From Chloroflexota bacterium (GTDB lineage Bacteria > Chloroflexota > Dehalococcoidia > GIF9 > UBA5620), in contig JAPLHH010000286.1 in NCBI GenBank assembly GCA_026389735.1, positions 1 through 7,386 on the forward strand: 7,386 bases of DNA, read 5' to 3'. The notes under the pieces were generated by a model. That model did no database searches. It was not told the origin of the DNA and was given only the letters and a program-made list of their open reading frames with translations. The first letter of the stretch is position 1. Each line of letters starts with the position of its first letter. A program made the translations under genes and the position numbers. Positions 1-6,408 of the stretch are shown piece after piece.

Positions 1-1528
1 CCAGCTTACATTCTGGAATATTTATGCTTATGATATCACCATTCTTTACCGCGGCTATAGGCCCACGGCTGGCTGCCTCAGGCGCTACATGCCCTATGGC
101 AGCTCCTTTGGTACCACCCGAAAATCTCCCATCCGTTATCAAAGCCACGTCTTTATCCAAACCCATACCGCTCAAGAGAGAGGTCGGCGTCAACATCTCC
201 CGCATCCCCGGCCCACCCTTAGGACCTTCATAACGAATGACGATGACATCACCCTTCTTAATCTCACTCTTCATTATCCCCCTCGTAGCTTCCTCCTCGT
301 TCTCGAAGACTCTAGCCGGGCCCTCGTGCACCATCATCTTGGGATCAACGGCGCCGCTCTTGACCACAGCCCCCTCGGGCGCTAGATTTCCGAAGAGGAT
401 CACCAGACCACCGGTCTTAGAATACGGCTCGGCTACCGAACGGATGACCGCACGGTTTTTAACTTTACCTTCCTTTATAATGCTTGACAGGGGTGCTAAT
501 GCCACGGTCTTACACCTTCCATTCAGGAAGTCCGCTATCTCATGCATGACCGCGGGAATTCCACCCGCCAGATCGAGATCCTCGATATGAACCTCGCTGG
601 CCGGGCTCAGCTTACAGATGTGCGGAACGCGATGGCTAATCTCATTAATCAATGACAGCGGGAAATCGATACCCGCTTCATGGGCCACCGCCATAAGATG
701 CAAAACGGAATTGGTGCTGCCACCGAGCGCCATATCCACAGCAAAAGCATTGGTAATGGAATCCTTGGTAATAACATCCCTGGGCAACAGGTTCTTTTCA
801 AATATAGCCATAATCTGCTTTCCCGCTTCCATGGCTAATACCATTCTCCTGGAATCCACGGCCGGTATGGTGCCATTGCCCGGTAAAGCCATCCCCAGCG
901 CCTCGGTTAAGCAGTTCATCGTGTTGGCCGTATACATGCCAGAGCAGCTCCCGCAGCCGGGGCAGGCGGCAATCTCAATTTCCTCAAGCTCAGCCTCGGT
1001 CATCTTCCCCCGGACAACGCTGCCTACCGCGCTAAACACAGAGATGAGATCCACTGTTCGGCTTTGACCGCCCTGATTCATGTGCCCTGCCAGCATTGGC
1101 CCGCCGCTGATAAAGATAGACGGAATATTCAATCTCGCCGCAGCCATAAGCATTCCGGGCACAACTTTGTCACAGTTCGGTATGAAGACAAGCGCATCGA
1201 ATTGATGTGCCTCGACCATGATCTCTACAGAGTCGGCAATCAACTCCCGGCTGGGCAGGCTGTATTTCATCCCGGGATGGTTCATCGCTATGCCGTCGCA
1301 GACGCCGATGGTGTTGAACTCAAAAGGCACGCCACCTTCGCTGCGAATCCCCGCCTTCACCGCCTCGGCGATACTGCGCAGATGAATATGGCCGGGCACG
1401 ACCTCGTTAAAACTGTTGACTACACCAACAAAAGGCTTGGAAAAGTCGTCCCGACAAACGCCAACAGCCCGGAGCAAGGCCCGATGTGGCGCCCGCTCAA
1501 TGCCTTTCTTCACACCATCGCTACGCAT
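1..1528 (-). CDS. ilvD: Dihydroxy-acid dehydratase IlvD (3' end cut by window edge)
   Basis: Dehydrates 2,3-dihydroxy-isovalerate and 2,3-dihydroxy-3-methylvalerate to the 2-keto acids, the third common step of valine and isoleucine synthesis, in the cytoplasm. The minus strand is open for 509 codons from ATG 1528 to the left edge with no stop. The family is usually about 550-560 residues, so some 45 C-terminal residues are missing. Seen in the protein: N-terminus [26 protein letters not shown] (44-50), the magnesium ligand D78 in VCDGIAM, C119-D120-K121 (cluster Cys, Asp and the carbamylated Lys) in [21 protein letters not shown] (189-198, cluster Cys 192), GGSTN (269-273), E444 in GPGMREM and the catalytic base S470 in ITDGRFSGG. 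These positions match the IlvD family numbering as I know it. Fe-S cluster type cannot be told from sequence. Start is uncertain: an in-frame TTG at 1537 lies 6 nt from the GGGAGG ribosome site, ATG 1528 lies 15 nt from it, and an in-frame TAA just upstream excludes earlier starts. Identity is very secure. Confidence 0.97.
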   Translation of the reverse strand, partial: MRSDGVKKGIERAPHRALLRAVGVCRDDFSKPFVGVVNSFNEVVPGHIHLRSIAEAVKAGIRSEGGVPFEFNTIGVCDGIAMNHPGMKYSLPSRELIADSVEIMVEAHQFDALVFIPNCDKVVPGMLMAAARLNIPSIFISGGPMLAGHMNQGGQSRTVDLISVFSAVGSVVRGKMTEAELEEIEIAACPGCGSCSGMYTANTMNCLTEALGMALPGNGTIPAVDSRRMVLAMEAGKQIMAIFEKNLLPRDVITKDSITNAFAVDMALGGSTNSVLHLMAVAHEAGIDFPLSLINEISHRVPHICKLSPASEVHIEDLDLAGGIPAVMHEIADFLNGRCKTVALAPLSSIIKEGKVKNRAVIRSVAEPYSKTGGLVILFGNLAPEGAVVKSGAVDPKMMVHEGPARVFENEEEATRGIMKSEIKKGDVIVIRYEGPKGGPGMREMLTPTSLLSGMGLDKDVALITDGRFSGGTKGAAIGHVAPEAASRGPIAAVKNGDIISINIPECKL

Positions 1529-1543
1529 TGTCTTCAAAAAACG

Positions 1544-1549
1544 CCTCCC
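1544..1549 (-). promoter_or_regulatory. ilvD ribosome binding site, favouring a TTG start
   Basis: GGGAGG on the minus strand. It is 6 nt from the in-frame TTG at 1537, a normal spacing, and 15 nt from the ATG at 1528, which is unusually long. This suggests initiation at TTG, adding Met-Lys-Thr to the N-terminus. Homologues often begin at the position of the ATG, so the choice stays open. Confidence 0.6.
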
Positions 1550-1593
1550 TGGTTAGAATAGCGCTCAGTTTGGGAAATTCAGGTTATTGCAGT

Positions 1594-1622
1594 AAACTAG
1601 CATAGCAGCTAGCTATTGTCAA
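1594..1622 (-). promoter_or_regulatory. Possible ilvD promoter overlapping the end of rpiB
   Basis: On the minus strand a perfect TTGACA (1622-1617) is followed after 17 bp by TAGTTT (1599-1594). The -35 is consensus and the -10 is weak (3 of 6). Transcription would start near 1587, giving a leader of about 50-60 nt, too short for a T-box or a classical leader-peptide attenuator; I see neither. The -35 begins 1-2 bases past the rpiB stop codon. The spacer contains the palindrome AGCTAGCT. Predicted from motif match only. Confidence 0.4.
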
Positions 1623-1623
1623 G

Positions 1624-2064
1624 CTAGGCTGCTTCCAGGTTGCGTATCTTTTCCAGACGCCTTAAATGCCGGCCGCCTTCAAAGGTAGTGGACAAATAAA
1701 CTTTTACAATATCGAGAGCTGAAGCTTGCTCGAGTGTATCTTCACCAAGACACAGGATATTGGCATCGTTATGCCGGCGAGCCCGCTCAGCACCAAAGAT
1801 ATCACAACATAGAGCAGCCCTTATGCCCTTTACCTTATTAGCCGCTATGCTCATGCCTATGCCGCTGCTGCAAATCAGAATCCCGTGGTCGAACTTTCCT
1901 GAAACAACCGCTTCAGCTACTTGCTTAGCAATATCGGGGTAGTCCACAGGGTCACTACTGTAGCAGCCAAAGTCCTGATAATCATGCCCCAATTCAGTGA
2001 GGAGACCTATAATAACTTGCTTGAGCTTCAAGCCGCGATGGTCACAACCCAGAGCAATACGCAT
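1624..2064 (-). CDS. rpiB: Ribose-5-phosphate isomerase B
   Basis: Interconverts ribose 5-phosphate and ribulose 5-phosphate in the non-oxidative pentose phosphate pathway, supplying ribose for nucleotides; cytoplasmic. The 146-residue length is typical of RpiB/LacAB proteins. Seen: the N-terminal strand with substrate-binding D8-H9 (GCDHRG), DYPDIA (41-46), the core GILICSSGIGMSIAANK (61-77) containing C65, which corresponds to the catalytic Cys of the E. coli-type enzyme, H98 in RRHNDANIL, the usual ring-opening His position, and the C-terminal EGGRHLRRLEKI (129-140). The family more often has CGTGIG where this has CSSGIG, a mild change that keeps a hydroxyl residue. ATG 2064 is supported by a strong AAGGAGGT site 8 nt upstream. 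It lies between tsaC and ilvD, same strand, but is separated from tsaC by a repeat element, so it may be expressed partly on its own. LacA/LacB or a related sugar isomerase is a remote alternative. Confidence 0.95.
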   Translation of the reverse strand: MRIALGCDHRGLKLKQVIIGLLTELGHDYQDFGCYSSDPVDYPDIAKQVAEAVVSGKFDHGILICSSGIGMSIAANKVKGIRAALCCDIFGAERARRHNDANILCLGEDTLEQASALDIVKVYLSTTFEGGRHLRRLEKIRNLEAA

Positions 2065-2072
2065 TTTTACTT

Positions 2073-2080
2073 ACCTCCTT
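2073..2080 (-). promoter_or_regulatory. rpiB ribosome binding site
   Basis: AAGGAGGT, an essentially perfect anti-Shine-Dalgarno complement, 8 nt upstream of ATG 2064. It fixes the rpiB start and lies outside the upstream repeat element, so repeat insertion left translation initiation intact. Confidence 0.85.
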
Positions 2081-2112
2081 GGCATATTTCAAAATTGTCT
2101 GGCGAGCCTACC

Positions 2113-2236
2113 TGTCATTCTGAGAGAGTCCTTCGCCTCTGTCATCCTGAGGGAGTGAACCGACCGAAGGATCTGGCTCAGGATAAACTCCGCGACCGAA
2201 GAATCTCGAGCCCCTTCGCTGTCGCTCAGGGTGACA
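2113..2236. repeat. Mosaic palindromic (REP/MITE-like) intergenic repeat
   Basis: A 124-bp stretch made of half-units of one palindromic family. Left-type ends are TGTCATTCTGAG (2113-2124) and TGTCATCCTGAG (2140-2151). The inverted right end is CTCAGGGTGACA (2225-2236), whose complement TGTCACCCTGAG differs from the second left end at one base. An internal CTCAGGAT (2177-2184) is the reverse complement of ATCCTGAG (2144-2151). CGACCGAAGGATCT (2161-2174) recurs as CGACCGAAGAATCT (2193-2206). I recognise the TGTCATYCTGAG and GAAGRATCT style from short dispersed repeats in many environmental bacterial genomes; membership in a named family is not established. No transposase is present, so it would be non-autonomous. 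It fills the gap between tsaC and rpiB and overlaps the last codons of tsaC. Confidence 0.8.
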
Positions 2237-2870
2237 AGTGCGCATTCGCGTATTCTTGGCACGCCCTCTCAATCTCATCTTCAGGTATAATGCCCTGACG
2301 CAAAATCACCGGTGTCTCTCCAGTAACATCAACTACTGTGGACTCAAGCCCACCGGGACATCTACCCATATTGATAATCAGGTCAATCTGACTGCCTAGT
2401 TGTTGCTCGACCTCTTGGGCCGTCACCGGACTGGGCTTATCGCTAATATTAGCACTGGTTCCGATGATAGGCGCTCCCAACCCATGAATGAGGGTAAGAG
2501 GTACAACATGGTTAGGAATTCTTATTGCCACCTTGTTGCCGCCAGCACTGATGATTTCAGGAAGTGAAGCTCCCTTCGGCAAAACTAATGTCAACCCCCC
2601 TGGCCAGAAGCGCTTCATCAGAAATCGAGCAATCTCGGGCGCAGAATCAACGACAGCAGCCACCTGTGTTGAGTCTGCCAGCAAAACTGGCAGAGGCAGA
2701 TACCGTGGCCGTTGCTTCACCCTGTAAATCCTCTCAGCAACTTCACTATTAAAGGCATCACCTCCCAATCCATAGACTGTGTCCGTAGGAAAAGCAACAA
2801 TACCACCGGCCTTGAGTATGTCGATGGCTCTATCAACTTGTAAGGCTATTTCTCTGGAAAGATTACCCAC
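2226..2870 (-). CDS. tsaC: L-threonylcarbamoyladenylate synthase (TsaC/YrdC/Sua5 family)
   Basis: Makes threonylcarbamoyl-AMP from threonine, bicarbonate and ATP, the first step of the universal t6A37 modification of ANN-decoding tRNAs; cytoplasmic, and the product is passed to the TsaD complex. At 214 residues it has only the YrdC-like domain and lacks the C-terminal Sua5 domain. Seen: FPTDTVYGLGG (27-37), the substrate-site segment YRVKQRPRYLPLPVLLA (49-65), WPGGLTLVLP (89-98), VAIRIPNH (114-121), GTSANISDKPSP (137-148), STVVDVTG (177-184) and ILRQG (189-193), in family order. The start is GTG 2870, preceded directly in frame by TAA, so no longer version is possible; no good Shine-Dalgarno site is visible. 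It begins 35 bp after the hydrolase stop, suggesting cotranscription and perhaps coupled translation. Its final residues LSP and the TGA stop come from the palindromic repeat. A YciO-type paralogue is possible, but the SAN and KxRP motifs favour the synthase. Confidence 0.93.
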   Translation of the reverse strand: MGNLSREIALQVDRAIDILKAGGIVAFPTDTVYGLGGDAFNSEVAERIYRVKQRPRYLPLPVLLADSTQVAAVVDSAPEIARFLMKRFWPGGLTLVLPKGASLPEIISAGGNKVAIRIPNHVVPLTLIHGLGAPIIGTSANISDKPSPVTAQEVEQQLGSQIDLIINMGRCPGGLESTVVDVTGETPVILRQGIIPEDEIERACQEYANAHLSP

Positions 2871-2905
2871 TTACGCGCTTTCATACTATCTGGCGTGGGA
2901 GGAGG

Positions 2906-3838
2906 TTATTGGGTGCCAAAATTTTTGACCAGGAAGGCTTCGATCGCTGGCCCAACCCCGGGATATTCCCACATATATTCATGCCCTGGCGCTTGCAGTC
3001 CCAAACCAAAGTTATACGATGCCAGAATGAGAACCGCACGGCTTATGAACCAGTCAACTGGTGTAAAAGACGGGGCGTGGTTCAATATAAGCAACTTGAC
3101 CCAGTTACTCTTGATTATTGTCACTAGGTCTCTCTTAGTGAGGACATCAGGCCCAACCCCACTATTATCTATCACTAAGGAATGACCAACTTCATGCACC
3201 TCATGCCAGAAAGGAATGCCCACCTGGATAGAATACACTCTGGGGTTACTCTTCAGACGATTGGCCACCTCACCAGCAAAAGCAGCACCATTGCTCTGGC
3301 CGGTAATTATTACTTTCAGGTTGGTAATATGTTGGGTCAGAAAATCGATCTTGGCAGCTAGCTCCTTTGCCTTCGATGGATAACGAGTCAAATGCTCCTT
3401 GAATTCAAAGAGATAATCAATCAAACCATCGCCGGTGCGAATATCATCGACAACGCAATATTCATATCCCAGTTGTGTTAGCTTAGCCCCTATCCCTGTC
3501 AGCCAGCTGTGACCCTGATAATCAGAGGACAATGGTTTATTACCCCAACCGCCTGAGTTACAGAAAATGACTAGGTCGCTGCCCTTAATCTCGCTGTAAA
3601 GGTCGAGTACCTCGCTGACAAATCGCTCTTGAGCTTCTTTACCTGAGCCAACTACCTCCGCGGCTACCTGCCAGGCCTGCTGCTCAACAGTACTCATAGA
3701 TTCCAAGCTAAGTCTTGACGAGTTTGTCCCCCTGCTATGACCACCAATGGCATAAATTACCAGCCCAAGAAGGCAAGCGGCCAGAAACACAGCCAGCACG
3801 CCTTTACAAAGCACAAGAAAACGTCTGCTTCTCTTCAT
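2906..3838 (-). CDS. Membrane-anchored protein with alpha/beta-hydrolase-like GxSxG motif
   Basis: I do not recognise a named family. The 310-residue protein starts with a basic segment (MKRSRR), then a hydrophobic helix at about 8-31 with no lipobox that I trust, so it is probably an N-terminal anchor or signal peptide placing the rest outside the membrane. In the body, a hydrophobic strand LVIFCNSGGWG (89-99) is followed by KVIITGQSNGAAFAGEVANRL (175-195), where G-Q-S182-N-G looks like the strand-turn-helix nucleophile elbow of an alpha/beta hydrolase. D225 or D231 and H286 (APGHEYMWEYPG) are candidate acid and base, by position only. A second hydrophobic patch lies at 246-280. Lipase, esterase or peptidase activity is conjecture. 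ATG 3838 has a TGAGGGT ribosome site 6 nt upstream. It is the first gene of the minus-strand group, divergent from guaA and 35 bp ahead of tsaC, but no functional link to tsaC is evident. Confidence 0.8.
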   Translation of the reverse strand: MKRSRRFLVLCKGVLAVFLAACLLGLVIYAIGGHSRGTNSSRLSLESMSTVEQQAWQVAAEVVGSGKEAQERFVSEVLDLYSEIKGSDLVIFCNSGGWGNKPLSSDYQGHSWLTGIGAKLTQLGYEYCVVDDIRTGDGLIDYLFEFKEHLTRYPSKAKELAAKIDFLTQHITNLKVIITGQSNGAAFAGEVANRLKSNPRVYSIQVGIPFWHEVHEVGHSLVIDNSGVGPDVLTKRDLVTIIKSNWVKLLILNHAPSFTPVDWFISRAVLILASYNFGLGLQAPGHEYMWEYPGVGPAIEAFLVKNFGTQ

Positions 3839-3844
3839 TAATTA

Positions 3845-3869
3845 ACCCTCAGGCTACAGGTATATTTTA
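3845..3869 (-). promoter_or_regulatory. Candidate -10 element and ribosome site of the hydrolase-tsaC transcript
   Basis: On the minus strand TAAAAT (3869-3864) resembles a sigma-70-type -10, and TGAGGGT (3851-3845) is a ribosome site 6 nt before ATG 3838. I find no convincing -35 at the expected distance, so the promoter part is weak, while the ribosome site is reasonable. The transcript leader would be only about 20 nt. Confidence 0.35.
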
Positions 3870-3934
3870 ACACCTTTACAATGAAGATGCCTAGCCAGAC
3901 AAGGTGTGAAACCGTAGTATGCCATGCCAGGCTA

Positions 3935-3943
3935 TGATATACT
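3935..3943 (+). promoter_or_regulatory. Candidate extended -10 promoter of guaA
   Basis: TGATATACT fits an extended -10 (TG, one base, TATACT at 3938-3943), with no recognisable -35 upstream. The start site would fall near 3950, leaving a leader of about 11 nt before ATG 3961, too short for a purine riboswitch; no guanine riboswitch core is seen in the 122-bp gap. An AAGG at 3950-3953 could serve as a weak ribosome site. Back-to-back with the hydrolase promoter, it makes this gap a divergent promoter region. Confidence 0.4.
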
Positions 3944-3960
3944 TTATTTAAGGCAGATGA

Positions 3961-5625
3961 ATGGCAAAAAAAGACAGCCATCGTATAGCTACCAGCGATG
4001 ATATTGAAGTTTCGACTTACCTTGAAATCGCTAGAGAGCTTCAAGGCGAGCAACTTACATCCAAGGTGGAGATTATATCGCCTGGTGCACGGGAAGCGAT
4101 AGCCGTTATTGATTTTGGCTCTCAATATAGTCACCTGATTGCCCGGCGAGTCCGTGAATGCCATGTCTACTGCGAACTAATCCCCTTTGATGAACCCTGG
4201 GAAAAGATAGCCTCCCTTCAACCTAAAGGCCTCATTCTTTCAGGAGGACCAGCCAGCGTATATCAGCCGGGAGTTCCTTTAGCTCCATCTCAGCTTTATG
4301 CCAGTCACCTACCAATCCTGGGCATCTGTTATGGGATGCAAGCTATAGCCCACCAGCTAGGAGGACAGGTAGCTCCGGCAGATAAGCATGAATATGGTCA
4401 GGCTATCTTACACATAAGCGATAAAGACTCACCGCTCTTCGCTGGCTTGCCTGTTTCACTGCCAGTATGGATGAGCCATGGCGACCAGATAGTAGAAATG
4501 CCTCCCGGCTTCAGGTCCCTGGCTTATACTGAGAACTCCCCCACCGCGGTTATAGGTAATGGTGCAAACATCTTCGGGCTACAATTCCACCCTGAAGTAG
4601 CCCACACTCCGAACGGGAAGACCATAATTCAAAACTTTCTCTACCGGATATGCGGCTGTCATGGCACTTGGACGTCAGCAAACTTCATCAGCGAGAACGT
4701 AAGCGCAATCAGACAACAGGTAAAAGATGGCAAAGTCATCTGTGCCCTCTCCGGCGGCGTTGATTCGGCAGTCACAGCTACGCTTATCCACCAGGCTGTC
4801 GGCAATCAATTAACCTGCATCTTTGTCAATAACGGGCTGCTGCGTCGTGAGGAGGCTGAACGGGCCCTCAACACTTTTCGGAACAATCTGAAAATGAATG
4901 TGGTCTATGTGGACGCTTCCAGGAGGTTTCTCAGGCGACTGAAAGGAGTTACCGACCCCGAGGTCAAGCGGCGTCGTATCGGCGAGGAGTTCATCAAGGT
5001 ATTTGAATACAAAGCCGGCAAACTGGGCAAGGTCGATTTCCTGGCTCAGGGCACTCTTTATCCCGACGTCATCGAAAGCACTTCTAAGGAGACTAAAGCC
5101 GCCGCCAGAATAAAGACCCATCACAACGTCGGTGGCTTACCTACCAAAATGTTACTCACTCTAATTGAGCCGCTGCGCTACCTGTTTAAAGACGAGGTTC
5201 GTGAGGTCGGCTTGGCTCTGGGCTTGCCCGAGGATATGATATGGCGCCAGCCTTTCCCGGGACCAGGATTGGCCATCCGCATCATCGGAGAAGTAACACG
5301 AGAACGACTGGAGATACTCCGGGCTGCCGACTGGATAGTGATGAATGAGATCAAAAAGGCAAACCTCTATCGCCAGCTATGGCAAAGCTTTGCCGTCCTC
5401 ACTGATGTCAGAAGTGTCGGTGTTATGGGAGATTACCGGACTTACGGCTACCTGGTAGCAGTACGCGCCGTTACCAGCCAAGACGCTATGACCGCTGATT
5501 GGGCTCGCCTACCCTACGACCTCCTGGCTCGTATCTCCAACCGCATCGTCAACGAAGTACCCGGCGTCAACCGCGTGGTCTATGACGTCACTAGCAAACC
5601 ACCATCCACCATAGAGTGGGAATAA
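3961..5625 (+). CDS. guaA: GMP synthase (glutamine-hydrolysing), N-terminally extended
   Basis: Converts XMP to GMP with ATP and glutamine, the last step of GMP synthesis; cytoplasmic homodimer. The class I glutamine amidotransferase domain (about 46-230) has [17 protein letters not shown] (50-66), the nucleophile C123 in GICYGMQAI, and H210/E212 in LQFHPEV. The ATP pyrophosphatase domain follows, with P-loop SGGVDSA (264-270), [12 protein letters not shown] (289-300), [13 protein letters not shown] (361-373) and [10 protein letters not shown] (385-394). The C-terminal dimerisation domain has [13 protein letters not shown] (429-441) and the usual end KPPSTIEWE (546-554). At 554 residues it is longer than the common 510-525. 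The extra is all N-terminal: about 40 mostly charged residues before the first strand. ATG 3961 is the only in-frame ATG there. An internal GTG at codon 36 would restore a normal length but lacks a ribosome site. A small membrane-protein gene follows after 15 bp in the same frame. Confidence 0.97.
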   Translation: MAKKDSHRIATSDDIEVSTYLEIARELQGEQLTSKVEIISPGAREAIAVIDFGSQYSHLIARRVRECHVYCELIPFDEPWEKIASLQPKGLILSGGPASVYQPGVPLAPSQLYASHLPILGICYGMQAIAHQLGGQVAPADKHEYGQAILHISDKDSPLFAGLPVSLPVWMSHGDQIVEMPPGFRSLAYTENSPTAVIGNGANIFGLQFHPEVAHTPNGKTIIQNFLYRICGCHGTWTSANFISENVSAIRQQVKDGKVICALSGGVDSAVTATLIHQAVGNQLTCIFVNNGLLRREEAERALNTFRNNLKMNVVYVDASRRFLRRLKGVTDPEVKRRRIGEEFIKVFEYKAGKLGKVDFLAQGTLYPDVIESTSKETKAAARIKTHHNVGGLPTKMLLTLIEPLRYLFKDEVREVGLALGLPEDMIWRQPFPGPGLAIRIIGEVTRERLEILRAADWIVMNEIKKANLYRQLWQSFAVLTDVRSVGVMGDYRTYGYLVAVRAVTSQDAMTADWARLPYDLLARISNRIVNEVPGVNRVVYDVTSKPPSTIEWE

Positions 5626-5640
5626 GCAAAAGCCCCCGTT

Positions 5641-6153
5641 ATGTTTAGATGGCTGATTGCTCTTATTACCTTCCCGGGCACCATACTTCACGAATGGGCT
5701 CATAAGTTTTTCTGCGACCGTACCAAGGTGCCTGTTTACAAAACATGCTATTTCAGGCTGGGTAACCCCGCAGGATATGTTATCCACGGTCCGGCAGACA
5801 ACTATGGGAAAGCCTTTCTCATAGCCACCGCCCCCTTCCTGGTCAACACAGTCGTCGCTGTAATCTTATTCTTCATCGCTGTAATCATCCCTCTCAGCTT
5901 AATCACCTACCTGCTCTACTGGCTGGGCATATCCATAGCTATGCACTCCTTTCCCAGTAGTGAAGATGCCGACAATTTATGGCACTATTCAAAAAGAGCT
6001 TTGCGGCGTAATCCCTTAGCGCTATTCGGGTTTCCGGTTGTCGGCCTGATAAAGCTGGCGGGAATACTCAGTGCCGTCTGGTTTGACCTGCTTTACGCAG
6101 TCGCCCTCCTTATCCTGGCTGCCTTGTTAGCTAAGGGCGGGAACCTGTTTTAA
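5641..6153 (+). CDS. Small HExxH multi-pass membrane protein, putative zinc metalloprotease
   Basis: A 170-residue hydrophobic protein. FPGTILHEWAHKFFC (11-25) contains HExxH with H17, E18 and H21, a zinc-site signature, inside the first hydrophobic segment, as in M50-like intramembrane or DUF3267-like putative zincin families. Further membrane segments are likely at about 57-82, 84-101 and 130-163. MHSFPSSEDADNLW (101-114) may carry the third metal ligand (D109 or D111), taking the place of the NPxPxxDG-type motif of site-2 proteases; this is inferred from order only. RLGNPAGYVIHG (39-50) is a conserved-looking linker. Substrate and role are unknown, and it may be an inactive homologue. ATG 5641 is the first start after the guaA stop and in the same frame, with no clear Shine-Dalgarno site, so it probably depends on guaA transcription and perhaps reinitiation. 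The link to GMP synthesis is likely positional only. Confidence 0.8.
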   Translation: MFRWLIALITFPGTILHEWAHKFFCDRTKVPVYKTCYFRLGNPAGYVIHGPADNYGKAFLIATAPFLVNTVVAVILFFIAVIIPLSLITYLLYWLGISIAMHSFPSSEDADNLWHYSKRALRRNPLALFGFPVVGLIKLAGILSAVWFDLLYAVALLILAALLAKGGNLF

Positions 6154-6161
6154 GCCAGAGG

Positions 6162-6275
6162 TTAAGAGAGAATGTTTAGTAAAAATCTATGCTAAATGTG
6201 GTTGCGACCCTTTAGGGTCCCCCCCCCCTGTAGCGAGGCTAAAGCCTCGCAGCTACATTAGTAAACAATCTCTAA
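6162..6275. repeat. Repeat-like element with terminal inverted repeats, two palindromes and a C10 run
   Basis: Left arm 6162-6182 and right arm 6258-6275 are imperfect inverted repeats: the right arm's complement reads TTAGAGATTGTTTACTAA, close to the left arm apart from three extra bases and about two mismatches. Between them are GACCCTTTAGGGTC (6206-6219, 5-bp stem), a run of ten C (6219-6228), and GCGAGGCTAAAGCCTCGC (6233-6250, perfect 7-bp stem, TAAA loop) flanked by TGTA/TACA (6229-6232, 6254-6257). The layout is like a MITE or a paired REP element; no transposase is present. It ends 9 bp before the -35 of the first rRNA promoter. It could also end transcription from guaA, but no U-run follows the stems, so a classic intrinsic terminator is not supported. 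Confidence 0.6.
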
Positions 6276-6284
6276 GAGTTTGAT

Positions 6285-6313
6285 TTGACAAGCCCTGAAA
6301 GAAGGTCTATACT
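6285..6313 (+). promoter_or_regulatory. 23S rRNA promoter P1
   Basis: TTGACA (6285-6290), a 17-bp spacer, then TATACT (6308-6313): a perfect -35 with ideal spacing and a 5/6 -10, the best promoter in the window. Start would be near 6320, about 130 nt ahead of mature 23S rRNA. An intergenic position directly upstream of an rRNA gene makes the call strong, although it is untested. Confidence 0.85.
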
Positions 6314-6350
6314 ATATGTTTGCATGATTGGTGTACACCTTCATACCTGA

Positions 6351-6379
6351 TTGACCTAAGGTCTTGGTTGCTGTATACT
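6351..6379 (+). promoter_or_regulatory. 23S rRNA promoter P2
   Basis: TTGACC (6351-6356), a 17-bp spacer, then TATACT (6374-6379), 66 bp downstream of P1 with the same -10 and spacing. Start would be near 6386, inside the 5' arm of the leader hairpin. Tandem promoters are common for rRNA operons. Both promoters are followed by the same TTGGTGTAC word (6328-6336 and 6388-6396), suggesting duplication of a promoter-plus-leader module. Confidence 0.7.
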
Positions 6380-6380
6380 G

Positions 6381-6408
6381 AAGCAGCTTGGTGTACGCCA
6401 AGCTGCTT
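6381..6408 (+). promoter_or_regulatory. Perfect 11-bp hairpin in the 23S leader
   Basis: AAGCAGCTTGG (6381-6391), loop TGTACG, CCAAGCTGCTT (6398-6408), extendable by a G-U pair. It is not followed by a run of T, so a terminator is unlikely. Immediately upstream of a boxA-like site, it occupies the place of the boxB hairpin in rRNA antitermination leaders, and it could also guide pre-rRNA processing. Function inferred. Confidence 0.6.

Noticed and set aside
24..1561. Several plus-strand open frames (24-233, 89-385, 237-590, 618-1067, 1064-1561) as possible proteins
   Set aside because: They are antisense to ilvD, whose minus-strand reading has every family motif in order. Their translations show no recognisable domain.
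2113..2236. CRISPR-like array
   Set aside because: The repeated words are palindromic half-units with irregular spacing, without uniform repeats and spacers, and no cas gene is nearby.
1921..2298. Plus-strand open frame crossing rpiB, the repeat and tsaC
   Set aside because: It runs antisense through two well-supported genes and through palindromic repeat sequence, so it is a chance frame.
2871..2884. Upstream ATG at 2884 as the real tsaC start
   Set aside because: It is in a different frame from tsaC and its reading ends after about 12 codons. The tsaC frame has TAA directly before GTG 2870.
3839..3960. Guanine or purine riboswitch upstream of guaA
   Set aside because: No purine-aptamer core is visible, and the likely leader is only about 11 nt.
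3838..4164. Minus-strand 108-residue open frame between the hydrolase and guaA
   Set aside because: Most of it is antisense to the guaA N-terminal region and divergent promoter. It has no recognisable motif.
6206..6250. The two palindromes after the membrane-protein gene as a Rho-independent terminator
   Set aside because: The stems are good, but neither is followed by a run of T on either strand close enough to act as a classical terminator.
6381..6408. Leader hairpin as an intrinsic terminator or part of a tRNA
   Set aside because: No T-run follows the stem, and no cloverleaf or T-loop sequence (GTTCGA-type) can be built around it.
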